From: Dastarcus helophoroides
Lineage: Eukaryota; Arthropoda; Insecta; Coleoptera; Bothrideridae
DNA: 64,000 nucleotides
Reading direction: 5' to 3'
Assembly: GCA_028583605.1 (NCBI GenBank)
Contig: CM053328.1
Span: forward strand, 8,572,782-8,636,781
This document shows, one piece after another, positions 12,631 through 23,191 of the stretch (position 1 is the first letter of the stretch; every line of letters starts with the position of its first letter). Under the pieces are notes generated by a model, which saw only the letters and a list, made by a program, of their open reading frames with translations, searched no databases and was not told the origin of the DNA. The position numbers and the translations under genes are program-made.

Positions 12631-13059
12631 TTAAAAAATATGTTTCCTGTTTATGGTCTATTGACTACTCTATATTGAAGTCAGTTAGCTACCGCTTACA
12701 AACAAGATATATGATCTACTTATCACAGGGCCAAGATTTAGAAGTAAGAGGTCGACAATCCCTTAGCAGGTAAAGAATTTATAAAGAAATCGGAACATTT
12801 CAGCCCCCTTGAAGTCTTGCAGCTTCAATAAAATCCTAATAATATGATAAATAGCAAACCAATTGCAAGAAATGATCAAAATTACAGATATAAAGCTTAA
12901 GAATAGACTTATAATTACGGGGATCTTACAATATTACTCAGTAGTACTGAAATTAGAATTGATCCAAACAAAATTTTAAATAATATACAGGCTCTTTTAG
13001 TTAACATTTCCACAGCCGATATCTCTGAAAATAAAAAGGACCTATATATTGTATTATAA
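12631..13059. other. Spacer, nothing recognised
   Basis: Moderately complex AT-rich DNA between the foldback element and the next transposon. No coding frame or repeat partner seen. Confidence 0.4.
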
Positions 13060-13241
13060 GCCCACAAAAAAAAAAGTGGTGTGTGCTGGGTGTCGGACCC
13101 ACATAGTCCGGCGTATTTTTTCCCGCTGAACACGAATCTGTAGTCTAAATTGGGGGTCAAACTGCTAAAAGTAGAGAAAAACCAAAAAAACCCATAAAAA
13201 TCACGATCTCGTATTTTTTTCTGATTGATATTATCATTCTT
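13060..13241 (+). repeat. Left terminal inverted repeat
   Basis: Reverse complement of 15435-15616 with only a handful of mismatches. The inner edge (GATATTATCAT) abuts the stop codon of the transposase-like frame at 13240. Confidence 0.88.
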
Positions 13242-14217
13242 ATAATTTTCGTCTTTTCCTGACCCTTTTTTCTTCAAATGACCTGTGAAGTGGATTTCTG
13301 CTACGTTTTGTTCCTTTTTCTTGAGTTTCTCTGTGTAGCATCCAACAGTAATCTGCAAACATATTTATTCCCCACTGTCCCTGAAACCGCCGTTCAAACT
13401 CTTTGAGATCTTGGTGAAATCTTTCTCCTTGCTCTTCACTGAAGTCTCCGTTATTCTCCGGGAATTGGTCAAGATGCGAATCAAGGAAGTGCATTTTCAA
13501 ATTCATTAGGCAACCTGAATGCTGAAAATTTCTTATCATATTTGCCACAATGCTTTTGTAATCAGCATCCTTGGTATTGCCTAAAAATTTGGTACACACT
13601 TCCTTGAAACTTAACCACGATGCCTTTTCTTGGTCATCCATGACTGGAACAAACCCTTCATCTTTGAATAACTTTCGGATTTCCGGTCCATCGAAGATGC
13701 CTTCCCTTAGTTTAGCATCAGATTTTTTTTTAAACACAGTACGCAGGTACGTAAAATATTCACCATCTTTATCAAGAGCTTTGACATACTGTTTAATTAA
13801 GCCAAGTTTTATATGAAGAGGAGGAATGAGAATTTTGGCTGGATCAACAAGCGGTTTCTTTATTATATTATGTGATCCAACCTTAAATGAAGATCGTAAA
13901 GGCCATTCTTTTTTTACGTAGTGATTTTTTCGATCCCTACTGTCAAACATACACAAATAGCATGGATATTTTGTGAATCCAGATTGCTGTCCAAGGATCA
14001 TGGACAAAATTTTTAAATCACCACATACTTGCCACTTATGTTCTTCGTACTTTATTTTCTTTAGGACAACTTCGAGGTTTGAATACTCTTCTTTAAGTAC
14101 AGTGGAGTGGGCTAAAGGTAGAGGAGCGAATTTGTTGGTGTTGTGGAGAAGGACTGCCTTAAGACTCTGTTGAGACGAATCAATGAATAACCGCCAATTT
14201 TCTGGCTCATAGTGCAA
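13240..14217 (-). CDS. Transposase-like protein, C-terminal part (frame 2)
   Basis: 325 codons open. The sequence recalls a protein family found over and over as orphan predictions in arthropod genomes (WRLFIDSSxxSLKxVLLHN, DLKxxxxxLGQQxGxTKYPC, PPLHIKLGLxKQxVKALDK, SEEQGERFHQD, ADYCWxL). Candidate RNase-H-like catalytic residues are D13 in FIDSS, D67 in CGDLK and E262 or E265 in EEQGERFH, with a long insertion between the second D and the E. CYLC (86-89) may bind zinc. The C-terminus is basic (KRVRKRRKL), suggesting nuclear targeting. The true start lies in the upstream frame: the first about 35 codons of this frame overlap the end of the other frame, so a single frameshift has broken the gene. 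Catalytic assignment is inference. Confidence 0.75.
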   Translation of the reverse strand: MHYEPENWRLFIDSSQQSLKAVLLHNTNKFAPLPLAHSTVLKEEYSNLEVVLKKIKYEEHKWQVCGDLKILSMILGQQSGFTKYPCYLCMFDSRDRKNHYVKKEWPLRSSFKVGSHNIIKKPLVDPAKILIPPLHIKLGLIKQYVKALDKDGEYFTYLRTVFKKKSDAKLREGIFDGPEIRKLFKDEGFVPVMDDQEKASWLSFKEVCTKFLGNTKDADYKSIVANMIRNFQHSGCLMNLKMHFLDSHLDQFPENNGDFSEEQGERFHQDLKEFERRFQGQWGINMFADYCWMLHRETQEKGTKRSRNPLHRSFEEKRVRKRRKL

Positions 14218-15050
14218 TAGAGTAAATCTTCATTTTTTTCAAAATATTTACGGAAGGCTTCTTCTCGATTCCGATAAAACGAAACTTTAGTACCTTTTGT
14301 CAATAGATTTCTCTTTTTCATATTCGAAGCCAATATTTCAGCCGCTTCTTTTGAGAGTTTAGCCTCTCTGAATAAATCATTCAGATGTTTTTGATCGTAT
14401 TTTTCCGGCTTCCGATCTTCACCAATAGGTCTGTATTCTTCATTGCTCGAAAACTCTTCTTCCTCAGATTCGCTAGAAATGTTTTCACTACTAGTATCAA
14501 ACTCTTTATCAATAAAAGCTGAATTTTCAGGATCGACGTCGACTTCCATTGTGTCTAATCCACTAGTCAGACTGTCTTGTGACGTGTCATCTTCTAAACC
14601 TTCTATGAAGTTTGCAACTGGTTGTTGAACACTTGACACAGAAGGATAAGAAATTTTATCCTTATGCATTCGGCCCACAGTGTTGACATTTGTTGTGCAA
14701 AAGTAACAATTACTTGCATCAAGTGGCTTTTTCCATATCGCTGGAGTTTTAAATTTAAGATTCGCCTTGACCTGGTGCTTTTCAAATCTATTGATCATAT
14801 TATAACATGAGCCACAAACAAAATTGGGTATCCAATTTTTGAGATCGAGGGAAACTTTCATATTGAAGCACTTTTCATACAAAATCACGAAACGATCTGT
14901 TAGTTTCTTTGTATTTTTTATCCCTATGTACTTTGCACAAACGTAGCAAAAAGCATTGGGATTTCCAGTACATTTGTGATTGCCACGAGTACTAGAAGTT
15001 CCAGCAAAATTTTCAGTAGAAGAATCCATGAAAATAAATAAACCCCGCAC
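14112..15050 (-). CDS. Transposase-like protein, N-terminal zinc-finger part (frame 1)
   Basis: 312 codons open. The start may be 15050 or the in-frame Met at about 15029 (MDSSTENFAG). Cys pairs FCYVC, FVCGSC and CYFC are spaced like a treble-clef/ZAD-type zinc-binding N-terminus, followed by an acidic Ser/Glu-rich linker (ESEEEEFSSNEEY) and a basic helical region. The last about 35 codons are a frameshifted reading of the DNA that encodes WRLFIDSS in the other frame, so the natural join lies about 14217-14230. Inverted repeats enclose the whole ORF. Its likely role is DNA binding of the terminal repeats and catalysis of movement. Gene broken here. Confidence 0.75.
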   Translation of the reverse strand: MRGLFIFMDSSTENFAGTSSTRGNHKCTGNPNAFCYVCAKYIGIKNTKKLTDRFVILYEKCFNMKVSLDLKNWIPNFVCGSCYNMINRFEKHQVKANLKFKTPAIWKKPLDASNCYFCTTNVNTVGRMHKDKISYPSVSSVQQPVANFIEGLEDDTSQDSLTSGLDTMEVDVDPENSAFIDKEFDTSSENISSESEEEEFSSNEEYRPIGEDRKPEKYDQKHLNDLFREAKLSKEAAEILASNMKKRNLLTKGTKVSFYRNREEAFRKYFEKNEDLLYCTMSQKIGGYSLIRLNRVLRQSFSTTPTNSLLYL

Positions 15051-15434
15051 GCTAGAATACCTAGGCCTAAGTATGAGGGCTTTCCGACTTTGACAAGGAC
15101 AATGTCAACTCGTCGTCGGACACACTACGGCATCATTCTCATATTCTAGCGCTTCCCTGCAAAACAGCGCGCCTTCGCTGGCTTCGATACGCCGAAATGT
15201 TGACTAGCGAATCATTCTACACATCCCGATAAAGGGCAGTTGTCATCGTAGTCCAATCATTCCGGAGTAGCAAGTTTCTGCCGGTAAATGTACCGATTTA
15301 GTTAACCATTTCCTTATTTTTTGTCAAAAACAAAATATCATCTATGTGACACTTAAATAAGACACAATAAGTAGTGAATTAACGTATTTGCACATTACGG
15401 TTGGATATTACAGAGAGAAACAAGTAGAAACTGC

Positions 15435-15616
15435 AAGATGATAATATCATACAGAAAAAAATACGAGATCGTGATTTTTATCGGTTTTTTTGGTTTTTCT
15501 CCACTTTTAGCAGTTTGACCCCCAATTTAAACTACAGATTCGTGTTCAGCGGAAAAAAATACGCCGGACTATGTGGGTCCGACACCCAGCACACACCACT
15601 TTTTTTTTTTGTGGGC
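15435..15616 (-). repeat. Right terminal inverted repeat
   Basis: Inverted partner of 13060-13241. It carries the same landmarks in reverse (ATACGAGATCGTGATTTTTA and GTGGGTCCGACACCCAGC). Confidence 0.88.
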
Positions 15617-15631
15617 CTGTGTTATTTTGGT

Positions 15632-17811
15632 TGATCCCTCAAGGGTAATTTTGACGTCTTATTTATCCAGTGAGGTTAAAATTTTCTAATCTAAAGAAAA
15701 TCCGTCAGAAATCTATTTTCTTTCACGTTTTTACGATGATTTGAATTACTAAGATACACAAATTTATAAAACAGACAGTATAGAGCAGTAACAATTTCCA
15801 TTCTACATCCAAAAAATGAGAATTTTCCATCAGAAGGTTTGTTATGATAGCAATTTAAATGTATTAAAATCTTGCAGTTGTCAATCACTGATAATTTCTT
15901 TGGGATTTACGTTCCTAAAAAATTTTCATCGTCAACTTATTGACTTTTTCATTTGAACGAAACTCAAAATGTCGAAAACTTGTCAAAAATAGATTTGGAG
16001 TACTCTCTCCAAATTTTTACTCTTCTTTACAAAATTATGCGTTTATGCTTTCAAAATAATTATAAACACAAATTTTGGACTTTTCCGAAATTTAATAAAT
16101 TTTTTCCACAATTTCGACTTTTTTAAATTTTTACATCAAACTTGCAATTTTTGTGTTTTTTCTTAAAACTTCGGATTTCAAACGAATTCAAAATTTGAAC
16201 ATCAGTCTTGCGAGTCTAACCCAAGTTGTTGCATTAAAAAAATAAATATAGCGTATTTTCTTGAAATTATGACTTTTTCACAAAATTCCTCAACCTTTCA
16301 AAATGTCATTTATTTTAATTGAACTGTCAATAAATATTTATGTTTTGTTTAAAATTTTTATGTTAAATAATAAATTCTAAATATTTCTAAAGATTTTGAC
16401 TTATTTTCGAAATTTTGACCTCAGCCTAAAAAACTCTTTAAATTATAAATATATAAAATCGAAAACTCAGGATTTTTTATAGAAATTTTGAAACGTCAAC
16501 TTTTTTTTCGAAATTTAAAACCCCCTTTTTTATTAAATCATGAGTGGTGGGTTTCCTCAAATTTTAAAATCCCAAAATTTAAACTTTACTTTCTACTCTT
16601 ACAATAAAGGTTTCAACCAGTGTTAAAGCTTTAATTTTATATTTTTAAGGTTTTAAATTTAATCAAGACTCTTTTTTTTAAGAACACAAGTCATTTATTT
16701 AAAATCTTGACTTTGAATGAAATATTTTAATTTTTTTCAAATGATTTTGATTTAGTTGCAAAGTTTTATCTTTAACCTCAAAATGTTGACCTATGTTTTG
16801 AAATTTTAGAACATTATGAATTTTTTGAAATCCTGGAATATTTTCCTAAAATTGTCTATTTTTTTACTATTTTTCTCGCAACTTTTCTGAATTCAAAATT
16901 TTGGCCTTATTTAACTATTTTTTTTTATTTTCGACCTTAGTATTCGACCTGAGATTTCCAGTGAAAACTTGAATATTCAAATATTTTTCTTTCGACTCTT
17001 TTCTATTTTTAAGGTTATTTCTGCAATGTTTATCTTTTCTAAATTTACAGTTTCCATTAGCCAAGTTTCTTCTGAAAGATTATTTTTTAAATTGAAATAT
17101 ACTCGTATAACCAAATAGACTACGAAATAATTTAAATCAAAATAATATTAAGGCATCTATGCTCATGGCTCTTGAAAGAAATATTTTAATACAAAGCGAA
17201 AACAATGAAATATTAAAATATATTTAATCTACAAGCAAAAATTTGTCAACTTTATTGTAAAAGTAATTTACATTTATTTGAGCCCTAAAAATTATAAGTG
17301 CAGATATTTTACCACATTCGTTTACTGAGTACTTCAAGACAGTACGAGAATTGGATTTAGGGTAAGAGTTTACAGCATAATAATGGAATTATAACCCCTC
17401 ACTAAAGGGCCTTTAAGTTTGCGCATCTTTACATGCTCACAATACCGCCTACAGTGTTCAGTTTTTGTTAGTGGTGTTTTCGTACTTAACTCACTAGATT
17501 CTCTATTTTCAATCTCTCGTAAACGTTTTTTACGCTCTCAATATGTCTTACACTTTTCGCTATTTTTCATATTCTTAATATCCATAGCTGATAGCCTTAT
17601 CCAATGAAACGTCACTGGATTAAACGAATATGGTGCACTGCGGTGAACTGTAAACTTAACATTCTCTCATAGTTTTTATGCGCCTCTCGACGCCGAGAGC
17701 GCTCGACTGGCGATCCGAGTATGTCCGACCGACCGACACCTTGTTCTTCAAGCTTGAACGAAAACCCGAAACTTCACCCCATATCTCAACATAAACATTT
17801 CCAATGTTAAA
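15632..17811. repeat. Dispersed repeat B, copy 1 (about 2.2 kb)
   Basis: Closely similar along its length to 54571-56468, same orientation. Copy 1 has about 300 extra bases (about 15715-16015) missing from copy 2. It begins near TCAAGGGTAATTTTGACGTC and ends at ACATTTCCAATGTTAAAA. The right part contains a distinctive GC-richer block (CGCCGAGAGCGCTCGACTGG, CCGACCGACCGACACC). No coding capacity found. It could be a non-autonomous transposon or part of a segmental duplication. The right edge is only about 22 bp from the exon-3 splice acceptor of gene A. Confidence 0.8.
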
Positions 17812-17833
17812 AACTAACATCTACATTTTCAAG

Positions 17834-18223
17834 CTGGAGCTGAACATTTTAAGATGCGACAAGAAGGACAAATCTAAGTGCATGACGTACAGATCTGTGA
17901 AAAATCCTGACTATTGCGCCGTTTTAGAGGCAGATTCTCGCAGCCCCCTCCATTATTTCTACACTTCAGTCAAACCAACGTATAAATGCCCCATAAAAAA
18001 GGTATAACAGGTAACGGGAGTATCCAACGTAACTCATACTGCGTTTTTTAAGGGTACCTACAGGGCGCTGGATGCTTCCCTAGACATATCCTTGATGCTA
18101 ATGATGAAAATCGAAGATCACATTTGGAAAATTAAAACCCAAGTGTTTGACAAAGCCACAAGTAAGGAAGTGCTTTGCATTTTGGTCGAAATTCACGTCG
18201 ATGTTGAGGAAGATTTTAAATAA
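17834..18223 (+). CDS. Gene A exons 3-4: secreted DUF1091-like protein, C-terminal half
   Basis: The acceptor TCTACATTTTCAAG precedes exon 3 (17834-18001, 56 codons, phase 0), with LELNILRC near its start and KCPIKK at its end. A GTATAA donor, a 51-bp intron and a TTTTTTAAG acceptor lead to exon 4 (18053-18223), which starts GTYRALDASLDI and stops at TAA. An AATAAA lies about 15 bases after the stop. Genes C and D have the same exon break after CPIKK and the next exon starting G-(L/V)-Y-R, so this is clearly the same family, and it supplies the 3' half missing at 3486-3771. The predicted protein is 186 residues with a signal peptide. The tiny 51-bp intron contrasts with the 14-kb intron 2. 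The C-terminal ISLMLMMKI is more hydrophobic than in the paralogues. Transcript evidence is needed to prove the long splice. Confidence 0.75.
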
Positions 18224-18820
18224 AACAATCGCGGAAAATAAAAGCATCTTAGCATTCTCACGTCTACTTTTTAAATTCCAACAAGCAGCCGTAGGGTATC
18301 GTTTAAAAATAATATTTTTCGAAATCTCCAATCGAAACATGTTAGTTAGCTTCGAGAACATTTAAAACAACAGTTTTTAATTGCTGTTTTAAAATATCGT
18401 TTCAGATTTTCTTAAATGCTTATCCGAGCGTTAAAAGCGAGCGAGGTTTCCGAGCGTCTGACCCTCGTCAAAGTTTTTGCATTTTTTCCCACGTAATATA
18501 ATTAATCTTCCTCGGTACGCAAACAAATCTTACCGTGAATGGGATTTAACCAAAAGATGACGTCTGGACGGAGCTGCAATCCCGGCGATTCTTGAGCAGT
18601 TTTAGGGTCTATTAGGGGTTAACGCCAGTTTTGAATTGAATGTGGATGATAAACATCTGTAGGTAGCGAAAGGATGCGTCTTTTTTGAAACTAGTCGTTA
18701 TCTTTTTGTGTGGAGTTTATCTTTTGAAATTGAAATATATTCACGTATTCGCTGAGATATCAATAGGAGCGAACGAAATTCAATCGAGAAAAAAACTTAA
18801 TAACCAAACCGTAGAATGGC
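18224..18820. other. Downstream region of gene A
   Basis: Complex, less AT-rich DNA. It holds the AATAAA signal near 18238. No further exon or repeat recognised. Confidence 0.4.
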
Positions 18821-20048
18821 TACGAGGGTAAATCAAATATTAACCGGAATTTGTTTTTCAAAATTTATTTGTTGAAGATACATATATGAAAGTTATTAAC
18901 TATTTCTCTGCATATTCTCCTGATTTTGTTATGCATTTTTTACAACGCATTAGGAGTTTTTTAATGCCATCATCATCAAAAGAAGGGAGGCGTGTTTGCA
19001 GTCAATTGCGCATAAATGTATTCAACAGCAGCATCATCATGGAAACAGTCACCTCCTAGAGCTTCTTCCAGTGGCCCAAACATATGATAATCGCATGGTG
19101 ATAGGTCGGGACTCTAAGGAGAGTGCTCTAACGTTGCCCAATGCATTTGCCTCTAATTTTCGATGTGTTAGATTAGCTGAATGGGGGCGGGCATTGTCGT
19201 AAAGCAAAATCATATTTCGCGCCTCTTCCGCCGATATGCACATTTTGCTTCATCGAATAGCTGGCAGTAGTAGGCAGCATTAACCGAATGATGTTCATGC
19301 AGAAAATCGACGTGCACAACTCCTTTAAAATCCCAAAACACTGTCTCAATGACCTTTCCAGCTGAGAGGCGATATTTGCCTTGACGACTAGGTTGCTTGT
19401 TTAGATTCAGGGGTGTAATGGTGGACCCAAGTCTCATCACACGTAACGATATGTTGCAAAAAACCATCACCTTCATATTGAAAACGTCTAAGATTGCTTG
19501 ACAAACCTCCGTTGTTGTTTTTGTTCTTCAGACAAAAGACGAGGCCTGGCAGAAATAATTCGAAACCCCAGCTCATCTGTAATGATGGATTAAGTATCCC
19601 TATCTGAGCTGCAATTTCACCAACAGTTAAACGGCGATCACCTTTCAAGGGCGTTGAATAGCGTTGATCTTGTCCGCGGTCACACTGGAGGACGGCGGGT
19701 ATGGGGTTCATTTTCAACTTAAGTTCGTCCTTCCAAAATTTGTTTGTGCCATTCATATAATTGAGTTTTCTTCAAACAAGTATCTCCAAACTGTGCTTCT
19801 AGTCTACGAAGAATTTCGACGAGCTTTACACCTTTAAAGGCAAGAAATCTAATAAGAATGCGCTGCGCAACGTGCGGATGAACCTCCTGCTCACTTCATT
19901 TTATTTGCACCTGACGAACGGCCAGTTCGCTTGAGCGCAGGAAGTCACGTGATATCTCCACCTAATATATCTAAGAGAATGCGCATACTCCCGACGCCCT
20001 CATGGCGACATGATAGAGATTCCAGTTCATATTTGATTTACCCTCGTA
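18821..20048 (-). mobile_element. Full-length mariner element, inactive
   Basis: Inverted ends are flanked by TA: TACGAGGGTAAATCAAATAT on the left and ATATTTGATTTACCCTCGTA on the right. Length is 1228 bp including both TA dinucleotides, normal for mariner (about 1.3 kb). The inner TIR continues NAACNGGAAT on both sides. The interior encodes a broken mariner transposase on the minus strand. Confidence 0.9.
18990..19756 (-). pseudogene. Mariner transposase (frameshifted)
   Basis: Frames 19756-19388, 19476-19210 and 19243-19049 together carry a mariner transposase in pieces: IVTCDETWVHHYTPESKQ (first catalytic Asp), SAGKVIETVFWDFKGVVHVDFL and ILLYDNARPHSANLT (second Asp). The expected PPYSPDLxPSD motif with the third Asp is altered (NALGNVRALSLESRP), and the frames are out of register. 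The N-terminal helix-turn-helix region upstream of 19756 is not readable in one frame. Dead copy; function was cut-and-paste transposition at TA. Confidence 0.85.
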
Positions 20049-20429
20049 TGAAGGGATGAGGATACGGTCACGCAGACTCAACAGCAGCCCTTGTGTAAAC
20101 TATAACGATCCATTTTTAGGTAAATTTATATCACATTTTTAAGTTGGGCAGAAAAATAGGATATAAAACAACCCAAATTTCTAGTTGCCATTTATTAAAA
20201 GGCTGCCACTCAAAGGAAAATGGTTAGAAAAAATTAAAAAAAAAGCAATTTTCTAATTTTCAGATCTTCAGCTCAACATTTTTTGGCTTCAGCAGACATT
20301 AGAAGAAAATTATTAACCAAACAGCTTTCGAAAATTTTGCCTTACCTTTAAAAAGTTCCATGTACCTATTTTTTTCCACTGATCTTACCGTATGGGAGCC
20401 TAATATGTATTCGGACATATTTTGACTCT

Positions 20430-20870
20430 TATTTTGAAAATTAAAAATTTTTTGAAGGGTCGAATTTTATTAAAATTTCGACCTTTTTTAAATTTTGATT
20501 TTTACATATATTTTTTTTAATTGTTACTCATTTCAAAATTTAGATTTATTTGAAATGTTGTCATAATAAAAAAATTTCTGCTTCTCTTCAAAACTTTGGC
20601 CTTTTTTTAAATAATTTTAAAAATTGTAACTTTTTACAAAAGTTCGGTTTTTCAAGCTTTTAATTTTTTTCTGGTTTTGAAAATGTCCAGTTTTTTGAAA
20701 GGTTGACAATTTGTCACGATTTTATTTCAGAATTAGGATACCTTAGAAAGTTTTAAAATTGTGGATTTTTTCTCAGAGCTTAAAATTTCGACTTTCATTT
20801 GAAAATTTTAAGTTTTTTTGAAAACTTTATACATTTTTGAAAATTTTGAGTTCAACATTATTTTCGAATA
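20430..20870. repeat. Degenerate T-rich array
   Basis: Same class as the other arrays; begins about 20430 after 380 bp of unassigned DNA that follows the mariner. No gene. Confidence 0.5.
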
Positions 20871-20875
20871 TTACT

Positions 20876-21720
20876 TACAAGGAAAGGTCGCGAAGTGTCC
20901 GGCGCCGATTTTGCTAATTTTTGGATATGTTTTAGAGGACCGAAATCTAAGAGACACGTATTTTTTTTTTATCGGCTGATAAACGGTTGTAAGGGTAGTT
21001 TTACCCCCTCAAAGTTGGGGCAAAAAATGCAGATTTTGCTGTTTCTCACATGCCAAAAATGATATTCGAGTCGTTTCTTTTTCGAAAAGTTTTGTTTTGT
21101 CAAGAAATAAAAAAAAAAATTCAAAATTTTCTCACCCCCCCTCATGGGGGCAAACTACCCCATTTAGAAGTTTTTTAATCATAAAAATGGTTCTATAATG
21201 CACAGACCAATAGGTTTGAACATTTATTAGATTCGAAGTTTGGAAACCAAATACCGGTTTCGATCTTGTTAGATCTTGTCAGTTTGGTATATCCAACTCG
21301 AATGCTAATAAATGTTCCGACAAGTAAGTACTAAAACATTCACAGGCGTCAAGCGAGTGACTCTTTAGTACTACCACCTATTGGTCCATAGAGAAACTAT
21401 GGCCATCACCAACTTCTTGCATAAAAATGGTAATTACGTCAGCAAAATTTTGAAAAAAATATATGTTAATTTATACACCAAAACTAATTTTACCTGTTCT
21501 TGGATTTTGTCGAAAAATATTTTTTTGGGGGGTAAACACCACTTACACGAATACGTATATGATAGGATGTATTTTTATGATTTTTGTTTTATTTTTTTTC
21601 TGAAGCGAATTATTTCGACGAGAAACTAATAAAATAATTTTTTAAGATTTTTTCGGTGACCCCTCATCCCCAGCCCTCCACCTATCCCTTATAGGAGGCT
21701 GAGCTGTATAATTCAACTTT
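20876..21720. repeat. Possible foldback element split by a retrozyme copy
   Basis: Complex DNA on both sides of the 21192-21419 insertion shows weak inverted similarity: GTAAGGGTAGTTTTACCCCC on the left and the reverse complement of GGGGGGTAAACACCACTTAC on the right. With the insertion removed, the two halves would join at one copy of CATAAAAATGGT. The arms are too diverged to be sure. Confidence 0.3.
21192..21419 (-). mobile_element. Retrozyme-like Penelope family-1 fragment with 12-bp TSD
   Basis: 228 bp matching the minus strand of the 31.6-32.0 kb unit. Perfect direct repeats CATAAAAATGGT (21180-21191 and 21420-21431) flank it, a target-site duplication from one insertion. The hammerhead core reads CTGACAA instead of CTGACGA on the minus strand, so the invariant G8 is lost and the ribozyme should be inactive in this copy. 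The stem-II and GAAA parts are intact. Confidence 0.8.
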
Positions 21721-21729
21721 TTTTTTTTA

Positions 21730-23190
21730 ATGGATAAATTTCGAAAAAACAGCAAAATATTTAAGAGCCAGAACATTTTTATAAAATACAATTAGAAAAA
21801 GGGTACTAAAATTTGAAAAAAAAAATGTGGAGCTTTTAAAGTCAAAACTTCATAAAAATTTTAGATTTTCAAAGAGAATTTTTTCAAAAAAATGTCGAAA
21901 TTTTAAAAATATTTTGAGCAAATATCCACAATTTAAAAAATCAAACTTTTAAAAAATGGTAAACATCTTAATGATTAATCAAAATTTTTGAAAGTGTCGA
22001 AATTTTGAAAAATAAGAGACTTTTGATTCGAAAATTTGAAGAATACAAGGCAAGATGTTCAAAAAATTCCAAATCTTTGGAACTTTTTAAGAGTCGAAAT
22101 GTTCAAAAAAATCAACAATTTAATTTAAAAAAAAAGAGTTTCTAAAGTCTGTTTTCTTGGACATTTTAACTTTTTACAAAAGTTTCTTAAAAATCACTTC
22201 AAAAAATTTGACTCAAAATTTTGACATTTTTTCCAAATTTTCGCTTTTTTTCCAAAATTTTAACATATTTTTTTTTTAATTTTGGTTTTAAATTATGGAC
22301 ATTTTTTGAAAATTCATTTACTTTTGAAGTTATTTGAACATTTTTCTAAATTTTTCAAACTATTTTAAAATTTTGAGATTAGAAAAATTTTTAATATGTA
22401 TGAAAATTGCATGTTTTAAAATATTTCTATTTTTGATAAAATTTTGCCTTCTTTCTCAAAGTATCAAATTTTAGTGAACATATTGTCTATTTTTTAATAT
22501 ACTTATGGACTTTCTTGAAAATTATATACTTTTTCCAAAATGTGAATTTTTTTGAAGATTCTGCTTGTCTTAATTTTGACTTATTATGAAAATAAATATC
22601 AACATTTTTCAAAATTTCGACTTTTTTCAAAATTTTCAAATTTCATTTAAAATGTTAATTTTTCTCAATACTGCGACTCTTAAAAAATTTCAAAAATTTC
22701 TTGAACCTTACCTTTTTAAGATTTTCGAATTAAAAGTGTCGGCTTTTTTTCAAAATTTCGAAATTTTTCAAAATTTCCATTAATTTTTAAGATGTTTACC
22801 ATTTTTTAAAACTTTTATTTTTTTAAATTGTGGATTTTTTTCTCCAAACATTTTTAAAAACTTGACGTTTTTTTGAAAAATTTCTGTTTGAAAATATAAT
22901 AATAAATAAATAATAAATTTTTATGAAATTTTGACTTTAACAGTTCGACATTTTTTTTAAACTGTAGTCCCTTTTTTCAAAATTGTATTTTTTTAAGTGT
23001 TTTGGTTCTTAAACATTTTGATCTTTTTTTTCGAAATGATGCATTTTTCAAAAAAACATTTAAAATATTTTTTTTAAATTTGAACTTTTTCTTTTAAAAA
23101 ATTTATTGGTTTTTTTTTGAAACTGAGGACAATTTAACAAAAATTTCATCTTTTTTAAAATTTTTTGACAATTTTTTAACATTTTGATTT
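21730..23190. repeat. Degenerate array with strand switch near 22140
   Basis: A-rich type (GTCGAAATTTT) from 21730 to about 22140, then T-rich type (TTTTGACTTTTT) to 23190. The change in strand is sharp. No credible coding frame. Confidence 0.6.
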
Positions 23191-23191
23191 T

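Larger units (their letters stand above)
13060..15616 (-). mobile_element. DNA transposon with 182-bp TIRs and zinc-finger/DDE-like ORF
   Basis: The ends are GCCCAC/GTGGGC and the inverted repeats extend inward about 182 bp on each side. They are nearly perfect; shared landmarks include GTGTGCTGGGTGTCGGACCC, CATAGTCCGGCGTATTTTTT and AAAATCACGATCTCGTATTT. Total length is 2557 bp. One protein is encoded on the minus strand, split into two overlapping frames by a frameshift at about 14112-14217. No target-site duplication is evident (left flank GTATTATAA, right flank CTGTGTTAT). The element sits within intron 2 of gene A. The superfamily is not one I can name with confidence. Confidence 0.85.

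Noticed and set aside
12915..13358. 147-codon minus-strand frame
   Set aside because: It crosses the left TIR in a frame different from the transposase-like ORF and has no similarity; a shadow.
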